Assembly: GCF_018860155.1 (NCBI RefSeq)
Contig: NZ_JAHKNI010000004.1
Coordinates: 592,678 to 656,677, forward strand
From: Nocardia albiluteola
GTDB taxonomy: Bacteria > Actinomycetota > Actinomycetes > Mycobacteriales > Mycobacteriaceae
Direction: 5' to 3'
Length of the DNA: 64,000 nt
This document shows positions 12,001 through 24,000 of this stretch, one piece after another. Under the pieces are notes generated by a model. The model had not been told where the DNA came from. It ran no database searches and was given only the letters and a program-made list of their open reading frames with translations. Positions within the stretch are counted from its first letter, which is position 1; each line of letters opens with the position of its first letter. A program made the translations under genes and the position numbers.

Positions 12001-15000
12001 GATGGCCAGGGCTATTCGTCAGGGCGCCGAGCTGCTCGGGGTACCGGTCGCCAGTCATCTCGACGACGAGCTCGAAGCCCTGGTGCTGCCGGAGGTCGAG
12101 GACGGACCGCACGAGGGCGATATGCGAACGCTTTTCGCCCGGTACAACCAGGCAGTCGGTGCGATGCGGGCTGCCCGGACAGCGGCCGAGAACTATGCGG
12201 CGAGTGAGCATCTCGCGGCATCGGGTGCACGGCAGGTCCGGGATATGCCGGGATTCGGTTACCTCGCCGAGGAGAACCTTGTCCTCTACGTGTGGTCCGG
12301 CCCGGCGAAACGGCTCGACCTCAGCATGCGGCGCGAGCTGATGAACCGTGATCTCGACGTGCTCGAGGTGCAGCTTCGGGTCGACGGGGCCGGGCGCGTC
12401 TTCGTGCTGGAGTCCGACCTCCCGCAGGACCTTTTCAGATCGACGACGGAATTTGTCTTCGGTGACGGGCAAACCGAAATCAGAGGTTTGAAGAACTTCG
12501 TCGTGGACGCCCAGAATTATGTCCGTGGCGGTATGCACGAACTGTGGCGGCGCAAACCTGACGGAAGCTTCAAAGAGCGTTGGAAGCTCCTGAAGAAGAA
12601 AAATGTGCCGTGGCTGCGTCAGCACGCTACCGACGGCCCCGCTCACGCCCGGAGAACTGACGGTGGCGCGTGGGAGGTAAATATCGGCAACTACATCGAC
12701 GCGCACTTGCCCCCGGAATTGGCCGCTGAGAATGCGATCACGGCGACGATCTCGGTCGATATCCTGCTCAACCTGCTCCTGTGTGGCGGGGCGCTCGGTG
12801 ATGATTTCGATCTCGAAGACCTGTTGGACGCCTACGGTAATCCGGACCTCGCCAGGGTGCGGCGCTCGCTGCTGAATTTCGTGGGCGACCCGGTGCATGC
12901 CGCCTGGCTGGAACGAAATCTGTCGACTGCGCAATTCGATCAGCTGCAGGACTACATCAATGCAATCAACCCGCGCGGTGACCTCGTCACAGAGCAGCAG
13001 TACTACGACCTTATCGCGCCATGCCTGGCGGTGGAATATCTCACTGCCTTCCATATCGCTCCGGCCGATGCCGAGGCGCTGGTGCCGGACCTGGTCGCCA
13101 GCCTCTCGAAACTCCTGGCCGACAACAGATGGTCGGACCACGCCCGGCAGGACACGGTAGACAAGCTGTCGATGCTGCTGGGTGCTGCACTCGAGCAGGG
13201 CCCGGCGCAGGTGTGGTGGCGGATGGTCGATGGAAAATTGCGTCTGTCGGTACACGGCCATGATGGCCCGGAAGGGCAATGGTTTACCGATGACGTTCGA
13301 ACCGGGCTGGGCTCGAACATCACGGTCGAGACGGCGCACCGCCATGCTGGCAAGAAGGTGTGGTTCGAACTGGGCGAGAATGACCGGCAACATCAGGCAT
13401 CGGGGACTGTGGATGAGTCTGCCCTCGGGGATGATCCAGCAGGGGCATCGGCGCTCGATCGTGCGCCGCCGGCTCCAGATACGGACCGCGCGGCCCCTCG
13501 TCACGAGTCCAGGCCAGGGCAGTCGGCGCGTCGGCCCGACACCGACTCCGAGGATGGCTCGATCACGGTTGGGGGTGCGATAAGCGGGAGTGTGGCAGTC
13601 GCGGGCTTGGCCGCGGTGGCTGGGGTTCCGTTCGCCGTGCCAGTTGTGGCGGTGGCTGGAGTTTTCTCGCTGGCGGTGGGTGCGTTGGTGGTGGCGAGAT
13701 ATGTAGGCAAGCGCCGGGCACGGCGTGCGCCGCCGGTAGGGGAGCAGCCGTCGATCGAAACACGGCAGCCGGATGGAGACAGCGGTCTGCTGTACGTCAT
13801 GGTGCCGGTCTCTCGTGACCTCGCCCGGCACATGCTGCCGGTGCCGGTGGACGACAAAGACGAGGGAAAGCAGATTGCCGCGCGGTTCCGGGAGGTGCGC
13901 GACGAATCCGGCGAGCAGGCGGCCGCGGATGACGTTGCGCGCCAACTGGCCGAGCGGCTCGGGGAGCCGGTGCGGACCGACCCCGAGACCGGCGAGATGT
14001 CCGCGGAGCAGCAGGAGGCGATTCGGGCGCACCTGCGTGGGTGTGCCGAGAAATTCCCGGTGCTGCGCTCGATCATCGATCATGCCGAGCAGCACGGGTG
14101 GCCGCGGATCGTGGTCAGCGAGCCCGGAATGATGCCGGACAACAACGGGATCGGCATTGCGGGCGGCCGGATGTGGCACGCTGTCGGGCAGGTGCTCGCA
14201 GCGCTCGCCGACGACCTGCACGGTCGGGATCGTCGTCCGGTGCAGGCGATTCCGGAGAGTTGGCTGGGGCGGGATCCGACGAGCATGGTCGATCTGGATG
14301 TGGCGTTGAAGCTGCCGGAGCGGATGCGCGCTGAGATCATCGGTTACAGCGAGATGCTGGCGAACCGGATGAGCGACGATGGTACGGACGTGAAGTTCCG
14401 GCTGGGCGAAGCCGCGGAACCGCACGTCACCCAGTTCACCCTCAGGGCGTGGGGGTGGGAGATTCCGCTGATTCTGGCCGCGGTGGATGAGGTCGCCGAA
14501 ACCACCCTTCGCGGCGGCACCGGGCCCGAAATCGCGGACCGGCCGGCCGTATCACCGCGTGCGGGTGATCCGTGGCGCGGTGAACGGCCGAGCATCCCCG
14601 CCGAACTCGGCAGCGACGCTGCACTCGCTGGCTGGTACCTGCAGGTGCTCGCGGAACGTGGCGAGAATGCGGCCGCCGATTTCGTTGCATTGGTGGCCGC
14701 ATTGCCCACCGACCGGCGTCGCGCGGTGCTCGACCCCACTCATGCCCGCGGCGGGCGAGCGAAAAAGCGGCGGCGCACACTGCGGGTCGCGACGTGGAAC
14801 GTCGCGGGGGGCAAGCTCACACAATCGGACAACGCGTTCGACTACGCCTCCGATGATCACAGCGGCATCGAGTATTTCGTCACCCTGCTGAAACTGGTCG
14901 ACCCCGATGTGATCTGCCTGCAGGAGTCGGAGACCAGCGCCGCCGGCACGGTAGCGCGGCGATTGGCCGAGGCACTGGGGTACCGCCACGTGCACGAGAC

Positions 15001-18000
15001 CGAGATGTGCGACTCCCATATGACCGAGGGGGAGAAGCTGCACATCGTCACGATGAGCCGGTATCCGATCGAATCCGCGACCGACCATCGGCTGCCCATG
15101 CCGAAAAACATGGTCCTGAGTTTCCGGGGGCAGGAGGTCGAGCCGCTGAACCGGTCCGCGCACGTCGTGCGGATCAATGGGCTGAAGTTCGTCACCATGC
15201 ATCCGACTCCGCTCGGAGCGTTGGGACAGAGCTACGAAGAGGGGCCGGGCATCGAGCACGCCGGTGACCTTGCGAAAAAACTGTTCTCGCTGCTCGCGGG
15301 CGGCCGGTCCGTGCTTGCCGCAGACATGAACACCGACCGGCCGGGCCGGGTATACCGTCGCATGCTGGAAGCGCTCGGCATGAGCGACGCCCTGCCGCCG
15401 GAGCAGACAACGGTTCCACACGAGAACTGGGACGGTGCCCCCGACAAGATCTACTTCTCCGCCCCTCTTCGTGCTGAGGAGAGCGCTGTGGTGCTCACCA
15501 GGACCGACACCGGTCTGCGCTATATCGCCGGCGGCGAACAGTGGGAAGGTAAGCGCCCGGGCTGGTCCGATCACGGCTTGGTCTGGGCGGACTTGTATGT
15601 TCCGTGGAAGAGGCTGCCGCCGTTCGGAAACCGGAATCGCCGGCGGTCGCGGCGGCGGCGGGCCGGTCGAGAGAGCACCTCGAGCGGCGAGGAATCGGAT
15701 GGATCTGCCGAGCATTCGGTACTCGGCGGGGCTGACGCCGCGCGCCTCGGGCAGGAAACCGAGAGTGCCGCGGATTCGGTGGGGCAACAGCAAGATCCGA
15801 TCAATGCCCGTGCGAGCCGGTCGCAAGACGACGTCGCCGACTCGGACACCCGGCTGCACGAAGACGGTTCGTCCGCGGTGCCTGGTTCCGCAGGTATGTC
15901 GGACGGGGCTGCGGTGCCCGGCGCGACACGAGGCAGGCGCAGATTCACCGGCGTGCTGCGTGGAATCCGCGGGCGCACAGCTTCCCGGCGCGGCGGGGGA
16001 CTTCCGGCGGTTGCCGTTGCTGGACATGTCGCGTTGTCGGGGCACATTGCGGTGGCGTCGTCGGGTGTATCCAACGCGCTGATGGTCGGGCGTTCCCTGC
16101 TGACCGCGGGCGCCGGGGTTGCGGGCTTGATAGCCGTCGCGCTCGCCGCGCACCGGGTAACGCGCCGGCTGTATGAACGTCATCGGTTGCGGCGGGTGCT
16201 TTACCACACGGCGGATTCTGCGACGAGCGAGCTGTGGGACTTCATGAAGTTCCCGCCGAGGGACGGGAGCATGCAGCCGATCCTTGACATGGCTGAGCAC
16301 TCGGATTGGCTGGAACTTGCCGAGGTGGCGGTGGAACAGGCGTCCGCCCACGGTTTTGTGCACAAACTTCCCAAGTGCCAGTGGGCATTGCTGGTGCGCG
16401 CCGCCTACGCCACGGCGAAAGCCCGCGAGTATGCGGTCAAGCGCGGTGCGCGCCGACAGGGCCCGGTATGGGTGCTTCCCGACGGTACGATTCTCGTTGT
16501 CTCGGAGCTGCGCGATCCGCGACCGCTGCTTGATCGGTACATTCCGGGCTTGTCCCAGGAACCAGGGATCGAATACAAGCGAATCACGGTATCGGTCAAT
16601 GGATCGTATTCGATCGACGATTGGGACCCGCAGCCGACGGCATCGGAATACGCACTGCGCTACCACCTTCCGACGGAGAACCATCTCGTCACCGGACTGT
16701 TGGGGGACAACGCCCTCCGCGAATTCCATTCGGGTGAGGTCGAGTCAGGCTTCGCCTATTCGGGTGACTACACCCCGCACAAACTTCTGTTCGAGGGCTG
16801 GCTTCCTCTGGAGATCCTGAACTGGATGGACGACCGGTTCCAGGCGCAGCTGGACCTGTACCTACCGGATCTGCAGGAGCCGGCTCTTGCCGAGGTGGCA
16901 ACCGTTGTCGCGCAGACGATGCTGGATCCCGGCGTGGGACCGATCTCGATCCGCACCGCGCCCGGCGGTGACCGGAGCGACGGTGACACACACGGTGATC
17001 CGTCGGACGCGGATGCGACTGTGCGCGACGCGAACGGTGATGTAGATCCGACACCGGGTTCGATTCGAATTGTGCTGGACGAGAAGCTGATCACCGAATC
17101 CGGTCCACGCAGTCTGGTTCGCAGGGCCGTGCTGGCGCAGTTGGCGGCGGCGATCTGGGCAGCCAGTGCGGTCAGCGACGCGGATATCGAGGCTCTGCGG
17201 GAGGCATTGGATCGGGCCGGGCTGTCGGGCGACCTGTTGGGTGAGGACAGCGTCGCGAAACCCGGAGCGGCGGGGCTGCCGCAGGCCGACGGGCAGCCCT
17301 CGGATGAAATGACCCGGTACGCAGAACTTTTCAACAAGTCGTTCATGGCCGTCCGTGACCCCGATATGTCGGCAACGCCCGGGCAGCGAATGGTGCACGA
17401 CCGGATCGTGGACGTCTACCGGGCCCGTCGCGAAGGCATATTGCTGGGCGAGCTCTTCGAACGCCGGGCAGCCGCTCTCCGCGATCCGAATTCGGAGCCC
17501 GCGGAACCGCGTGCGCCGGACGGGGTGGGGCGGAATCGGCGCGCCGCGAGGCGGGATCGCGGGGGCAAGCAGCCGGGCCGTGCAGCGAGCGCCATCCCAG
17601 CGGTAGTTGCGGCGGGAAAGACGGGCGCGGTCGGAAAGGCTGCGGCAGTCGGCAAGGTCGCCGCTGCAAAGGCGGCGATGGCTGGGAAAATTGCGGTCGC
17701 TGCGCCGACGGCGGGGGCAGGGCACACCGCGCTGACCGTGGTCGCCGTCGTCGCAGGTGTGGTCGCGGTACAAATGGCGGCGGAACGGATACATGCGCGG
17801 TTGAAGAGACCACGTGCCGGCCGTGGGGCGAGTTCTGGGGAGCAGACCGAGGACGGCTCCGCCGATCCGATGCCATCCGACGGTGCCGATTCGGCTCGCA
17901 GGGAAGAACTCGCAGTCGCCGCTGATCCGGTTGTGCAACAGCATGATCCGGCCGTCGGCGGGCGTGTTGAGAATCAGCCGCACGACCCGGCGAACTCTGT

Positions 18001-21000
18001 TGAGCTACCTGACAAGCTGAAGAACCGTCTGATGAGGCTCGCTGGGATTGCGTGGGACGAGCTGACGGCCTATCTGGAGAATCACCCGGAGGACGAGCGC
18101 CTGGACGCGGTCAGGGACATGCGCGAGCAGCAGCCGGATCTCGACAATCTGGAGTTTGTCGAAATGGCCGTACAGCAGCTGTTCGCTGCCGAGATCGCAT
18201 TTATGCATCTGGAAGGAGATCCGCTCGGCGGTGACTCTCGGGCCCTGGCCGACCGGGTCGCGAACGTGCTGCCACATTGCTGGCGGGCTTTGCTGATTCG
18301 TACCGCCTGCGCGGCGGAGGCGGAACGGCAGTACGCCTCGGCGCTCGGTGCTCGGAAACACGGACCGGTTTGGGTGACCCGTGCCGGGAAGGTCCTGCTC
18401 TTTTCGTTGCTGCACAACCCGCGACCGTTGGTTGATCGTTTCCTGCCGGGCCTGCAGGACCGGGAGATCGTATACAAGCGTGTTTCGGTGACGGAGCGGG
18501 GTGTGTGTTCGATCGTTGACTGGCAGCCGGAGAATGTGGGCCGGGAATACCTGCTGCACCACTACATCTCGGCCGAGAGCTATGACGTCGCCGGTTATCT
18601 GGACCGTCGGGAAAAAATCGATCTCAGGTGGAGCACGCCGGAAATTCTGAAGTGGCTGTACCGCAGGTCGGGTGTGCGGCTGGAGGTGCCGGGCACCGAA
18701 GCTGTGCCGGAGCTTGTCGGTGAGGCCGCCAGGGTGGTCGCGGCAGCGAAGCGGGACTTCCCGAAGCTTCGTATCCGTCGGATCCGAACAAAATTCATGC
18801 CCGAGTTCGGCCTCAGGGGCACCGTCGAAAGGCTGCCGTGGGACTACAGCCCGGTGGCGCGGAAAGCCGTCGGCCGCGTATTGGCCGGCGCGGTGTCGGC
18901 AGGTGCCGGATTGTCTCTGTTGATGAGCGCAACCGCGAGACTCCGCGGGATCGGAATCGCGGAGGGCTTGCTTACCGGCGGCCTCCTGATGGCTAGTTCC
19001 GGGCTGTCCGCTTACGCAGCGAGAGGTCGTAATCGGCAGCAGAATTCGAGTCGAATCGTGGTGAATAGTTCGATTTTCACGGAACGGGGAACTAGTGACC
19101 GGCTGATCACGACGTCGTATTTCGGAATCCCTGCGGTCGGCGCCCAGCGTGTAGTTCGCCGGGAATTTCTCGATCTCCTTGCCTCAGCGGTCTGGTTCGC
19201 CGGTGGCCACAGCGTCGACGCCCTGATAGAGCCGATGCTGAAGGACGAGCTGAAACGCAGACGGCCTGAGCTGGCCGAGGACGAGGTGGAGCTCGACAGA
19301 GCGTTCAGGGCGGAGCTGAAAGTCCAGTTCGACGCGGATTATGCCGCTGACAGAACGAGTGCCAAGACGCTGTTCACGGCGGCGTTCATGGATGTCCGAG
19401 ATCTCGGCACCTTCGAATCACCCTGGGCACAAATGGTCTACTCCCTGGTCCTGGATGGTTACCAGGCCGCCGAGCAGGGGATAACCCTCGAGGAGTTGCG
19501 GGACCGGCGTGGCCGTGATTTGCGGAATCGGCGCGCTGCGAGGCGGAATCGGGGTAAGCGGGTGGGCCGCGCGGGGAGTGGTATCCCGGCGATAGTTGTG
19601 GCGGGGAAGACCGCCGCAGTCGGAAAGGCCGCCGTAGTGGGCAAGATTGCGGTCGGTGCGTCGGTTGCCGCCGGGAGTCCGGGGGCTGGGCACACTGCCG
19701 TGACTGTGGTCGGCGTGGTTGCCGGGGCAGCGACATTGTCGTTGGTGGGGAACTGGATACGCCGGAGGCTGAAGAATCCGCGAGCCGGTCGTGGGGCGCG
19801 TATGGACGGTGCACTCGAGGACGGATCTGTCGATCTGTTCCCCGGGCGTGATGAGGATCAGCCGGGCGACCCGGCGAGCGCCGTCGAGCTACCCCGTGGA
19901 CTGAAGATCGCCCTGGACGAGTTCGCTGGGCGTGCGTGGGACGAACTGATGGCCTATCTGGACAATCACAAGTCCGACAAGCGCATGGCAGAGGTCAGGG
20001 ACATGTTCCTACGGCAAGCAGTGCCCGGCAATCTGGACTTTGTCGAAATGGCCGTCCAGCAACTGTTCGCTGCCGAGATCGAGGACAGGCAGGGGCGGCA
20101 ATACGATAAGAACTCGCTCGCGCGGGAACCGCGGATTTTGGCCAGCTGGGTCGTGAACGAGCTGCCGAATTGCTGGAAGGCACTGCTGGTCCGGACCGCG
20201 TGTGCGACGGAGCTGGAACGGCAATACGCAGCCTGGCTGGGCGCGGGGAAGCATGGACCGGCCTGGGTTACCCGCGACGGGAGAATCCTGGTCTTTTCGG
20301 TGCTGCGCGACCCTCGCCCGCTGCTCGATCGGTTCATCCCGGGCATGGGCGACTGGCCTGAGATCGAGTACAAACGTATCTCGGTGACGGAGCGGGGCGC
20401 GTATTCGATCGAGGACTGGCAGCCCGAGGACGTGGACTCGGAATACCTACTGCGCCACTACATCTCGGCAGAGAGCTATGAAGTCTCGGGTCATCTACAC
20501 GATCATGAACAATTCGATCCCGAGTGGGACACGCCGCGAATACTGAAATGGCTGGACCGCAAGTTCGGTGTGCGGCTGGAGCTGTGGGACGTCGAGGCTG
20601 ATCCGGCCCTTCTCCGCGAGGCTGTCAAGGCGCTTGCGATGGTGAAACAGGATTTCTCGAATCTGCGCATGGATCGGATTCGGGCGAAAGATATGGAATA
20701 CCTCAGCTATACCAAGCCGTGGCGAGACCGCACCCCGATGGCGCGTAGCGGGGTACTCCGCCTGTGGGCCGGAACTCTGGCTGCAGGTGCCGGAGTATTT
20801 CTGTCGATGCTCGCAGGTAGGGCCGTGTTCGGACCCGGTGCAGTATTCGGTGTCGAATTCAGCGGCTCCCTCGTCGCCGCTCTTGCTTTGCGTGCATATA
20901 CAGCGAGAGGCCGTCTTCGTAGGCAGGATGTGTGGCGGGAATCCAGCCGGATTGTTGTGAATAAGGCGCTGTTCACCGAAAGCGGAATTCGACGCATGTC

Positions 21001-24000
21001 GAATTTGTCCGCCGAAGACACTGTCGAGAACAGGGAGTTTCTGAGTTTCGTTCGCAGGCAATTCCTTCGCCGGCTGGCGCAAGCGGTCTGGTTGGCCGGT
21101 GGCCGCAATGTCGCTGCCCGGATAGAGCCGATGCTGAAGGAAGATCTGAAGGAAAGTCTGGCTCGTAGCAGGCCGGGACTGCCCGATGCGGAGTTCGAGA
21201 GCGCGTTCCAGATGGAGCTCGAGACGCAATTCGACACGGAAGCATTTGCTCAGGGACGGGCCCCAGAGTCGCTGTTCATCGAATCGTTCACGGACGTCCG
21301 AGATCTCGGCACATTCGAATCGCGCTGGGCGCAAATGGTTTACTCCTTGGTCGTGGGCGGCTACCAGGCCGCAGAGCAAGGAACAACTCTTGACGAGTTG
21401 CAGGACCGGCGTCGTCGGTTCTTCCGAGGAGCGACCGCCGGCGACCGGATTCGGTCCGCGAGATCCCGAGCGGCACAGCGATATAGGCGGCTGGGGCGAA
21501 ACATTCGGAAAAAGCACAGAGAGCGCATCCTTGGCACAGATGACGGTTTCGTGACGATCAATGCTGCAACGCTGGGTGTCGTTCCCCTCGTGCGGTGGCT
21601 CGGACGGCTGCCGGGTCTCCATGGTGAGGAAAATGGGTACGCCAGCGAATCGGATGGTACCGCCGAGTTTGTAACGTCGGTGCAGGAGCAGGAGGATTCC
21701 GCCGGAGCCGGTGCACCTCAGCGTGGAGTCGTCACGCTCGACGAGCAACCGAACGATCTCACACGTGCCCCGATCGTTCGGGGGCTGAGGGGCCGTTCTT
21801 CCCTGCTGATCAGGTATATCGGTGAAGGATTGCCGATTGCCGAGATCGCCGAGAAGCTCGAGGTGTCCGTCGAGGCGATGGCACACGAGATCGACTATCT
21901 CCAGGGTCGGCTCGGTGTCGATGGGGTGTTCGACACGATGGTGATGGCCCTGAGTAATCGACTCGTTCCGCCGGAGAGTCTGCGTGCGCGTGTCCTGATG
22001 ACGCGGCCACTCGAGGCGCGCGATACGGAGCTGCTGGACGCTATTGCCGCCGGCGGGACGTATAAGGAAATCGCTGCCGATATGGGTCTGAGTCTCGCGG
22101 AGATGGGACGTCGCATCGAGGATCTCGAGAGTGTGTTCGGGATCGAAAACGATGGGGCACTGGTGGCGACCGCCTTCGCCCGAGAATATTGCGGTCGCGC
22201 CATATCGGACAGCGAGCTTGCCTCCCGGCGGCAAACCGTGGAACCGACGGTGTTCCACCGCACTTATCTGGAACTGGCTGCCACGGGGCGCACCGACCAA
22301 GAGATCGCGGCGTCGCTCGGATTCACCAAGGCGATTATGCAGCGGTTGAAGCGGGAGATCACATACGTGTTCGGGGTCGACGACAGGGCCACGATGGATA
22401 AGGCTGCGATGGTGGTGCACGCGCTGCGCGCCGAGATAGTGACCCTCGACAAGCGGTCGTTCCCGGTGGCGGATATGTCGAGTCTTTCCTATCGAGACCT
22501 GGAAATACTCGAGCGGATAGCTGTCGGAATGAATAATCACCACATAGCCGAGGAGGTGGGCTGGAGGAGTACACCGCACAAGCTGAACGCCCGCATTCGA
22601 GACTTGCTCGGCATATTCGGCGCCCGTAATCGGGAAATGCTGGTGGCGATTGCTTTTGTGCACGGTCTGATCGGAGCCGGACGGCCGCGGAATTGTGTCG
22701 GGTGGTACAGCGAAGCCGCCCGGTCGGTGGACATCGCCCGAGGTCCGCCCGGTGCCCCGGCGACGATTCCCGCCGTTCGGCGACCGGATGCGGTGGACGA
22801 TGTGAATGCCGCCGGTGGCCGGGAATATCTCGACGCCGAATACATCGAGAGACTCACCGATGGCGAATTCGCTCGTGTCCGGACCCCAGGCCGGTCCGGA
22901 CGCGCCATACCCCCCACCCTCACCGACCTGGCGGATCTTGTCCAGGACCACAATGAAGTCGACTCCGTCACCGTTGTCATGGAGAACGTCGATGGCACCA
23001 AACACGTTGCCCTGCTGACGAATTTGCCCCCGCGCGCGGGCACGCGCACCGCCGGCGACAAGCATCCCGACGTCTACGTACTCGACCCGAATGTCCCCAT
23101 GGGCACCAACTCGTTCCATAAGGTCGACGAGGAAGCACGCGGATGGGAGAACCAACAGCCCCACCGTAGAATCACCAACCTCTGGATCATCGCCCACCGC
23201 GGTCCGGGCGGGGCTGCGTTCACCCCTGCCGAACTCCGGGATCTGTTGCAGGCCAGGGCCGCCGACGGCGGCACGCCCATCGAGGTCGTCGAAGACAAGC
23301 CCAGTGGCGAGATCACCGGGCCTCCCAACCCACCTGCGGCCGGTGGCACCATGGTTTATCGTCACGGGGACGACGGCCATGTCGATGTGATTATCACCGG
23401 ATCGGGCGGGCCCGGTGTCGAGCTGCGTCTCGTTCCGGGACGGCAATATGCACTCGGTAGTGGCGATCGTTCTCCGATACGAGATATCGCAAACCAGCCG
23501 GGGGTCTCGCACAACCACGCGATGATCATGGTCGACGAGCTCGGCCATGTCCTGATCCGCGACAACGGTTCGCTGCACGGCACATTCGTCGACGGCAAGC
23601 AGCTGACGGGCGAGGGTTGGGTACGGGTTTACGACGGCCAGACGGTCATGCTCGGGCCCGAACTAGAGCTCGACCTCGACTTCCGGCGTCAGCTGACCGA
23701 GCTCCGGCTGTTCGGAGCCGACGGGCCCGTATATTCCCTGTACCGAGGACAATTCGTCGAAATCGGGCGAGACATGGTGCCGCGGAATGCGCTCGCTCAA
23801 ACCGTATCTCGTCGTCATGCGCGAATCGGCATGGACGACGACGGGCGAGTATGGATCGAGGACATCTCGACGTACGGCACCTCGGTGAACGGCGTGCGCT
23901 TGCCCAAGGGGGAGCGGCGCCCCCTCGAACCGGGCGATACGGTTCACCTCAACGAGTACCGCTGCGAAGTGCAGTTCCGCCCCCTGGAGGCGCCGGTCGC

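Noticed and set aside
11549..14425. Long minus-strand open frame (958 codons) opposite the giant gene
   Set aside because: High-GC codon bias in the sense strand opens antisense frames. The product is Arg/His/Pro-rich with no domain, and the sense strand carries clear folds here.
14552..16729. Minus-strand open frame of 725 codons
   Set aside because: Lies opposite the intact EEP domain and shows no recognisable motif.
20495..23578. Minus-strand open frame of 1,027 codons
   Set aside because: Antisense to the third module copy and the HTH repeats; composition is shadow-like (Arg, His, Gly) and no ribosome-binding site or motif is seen.
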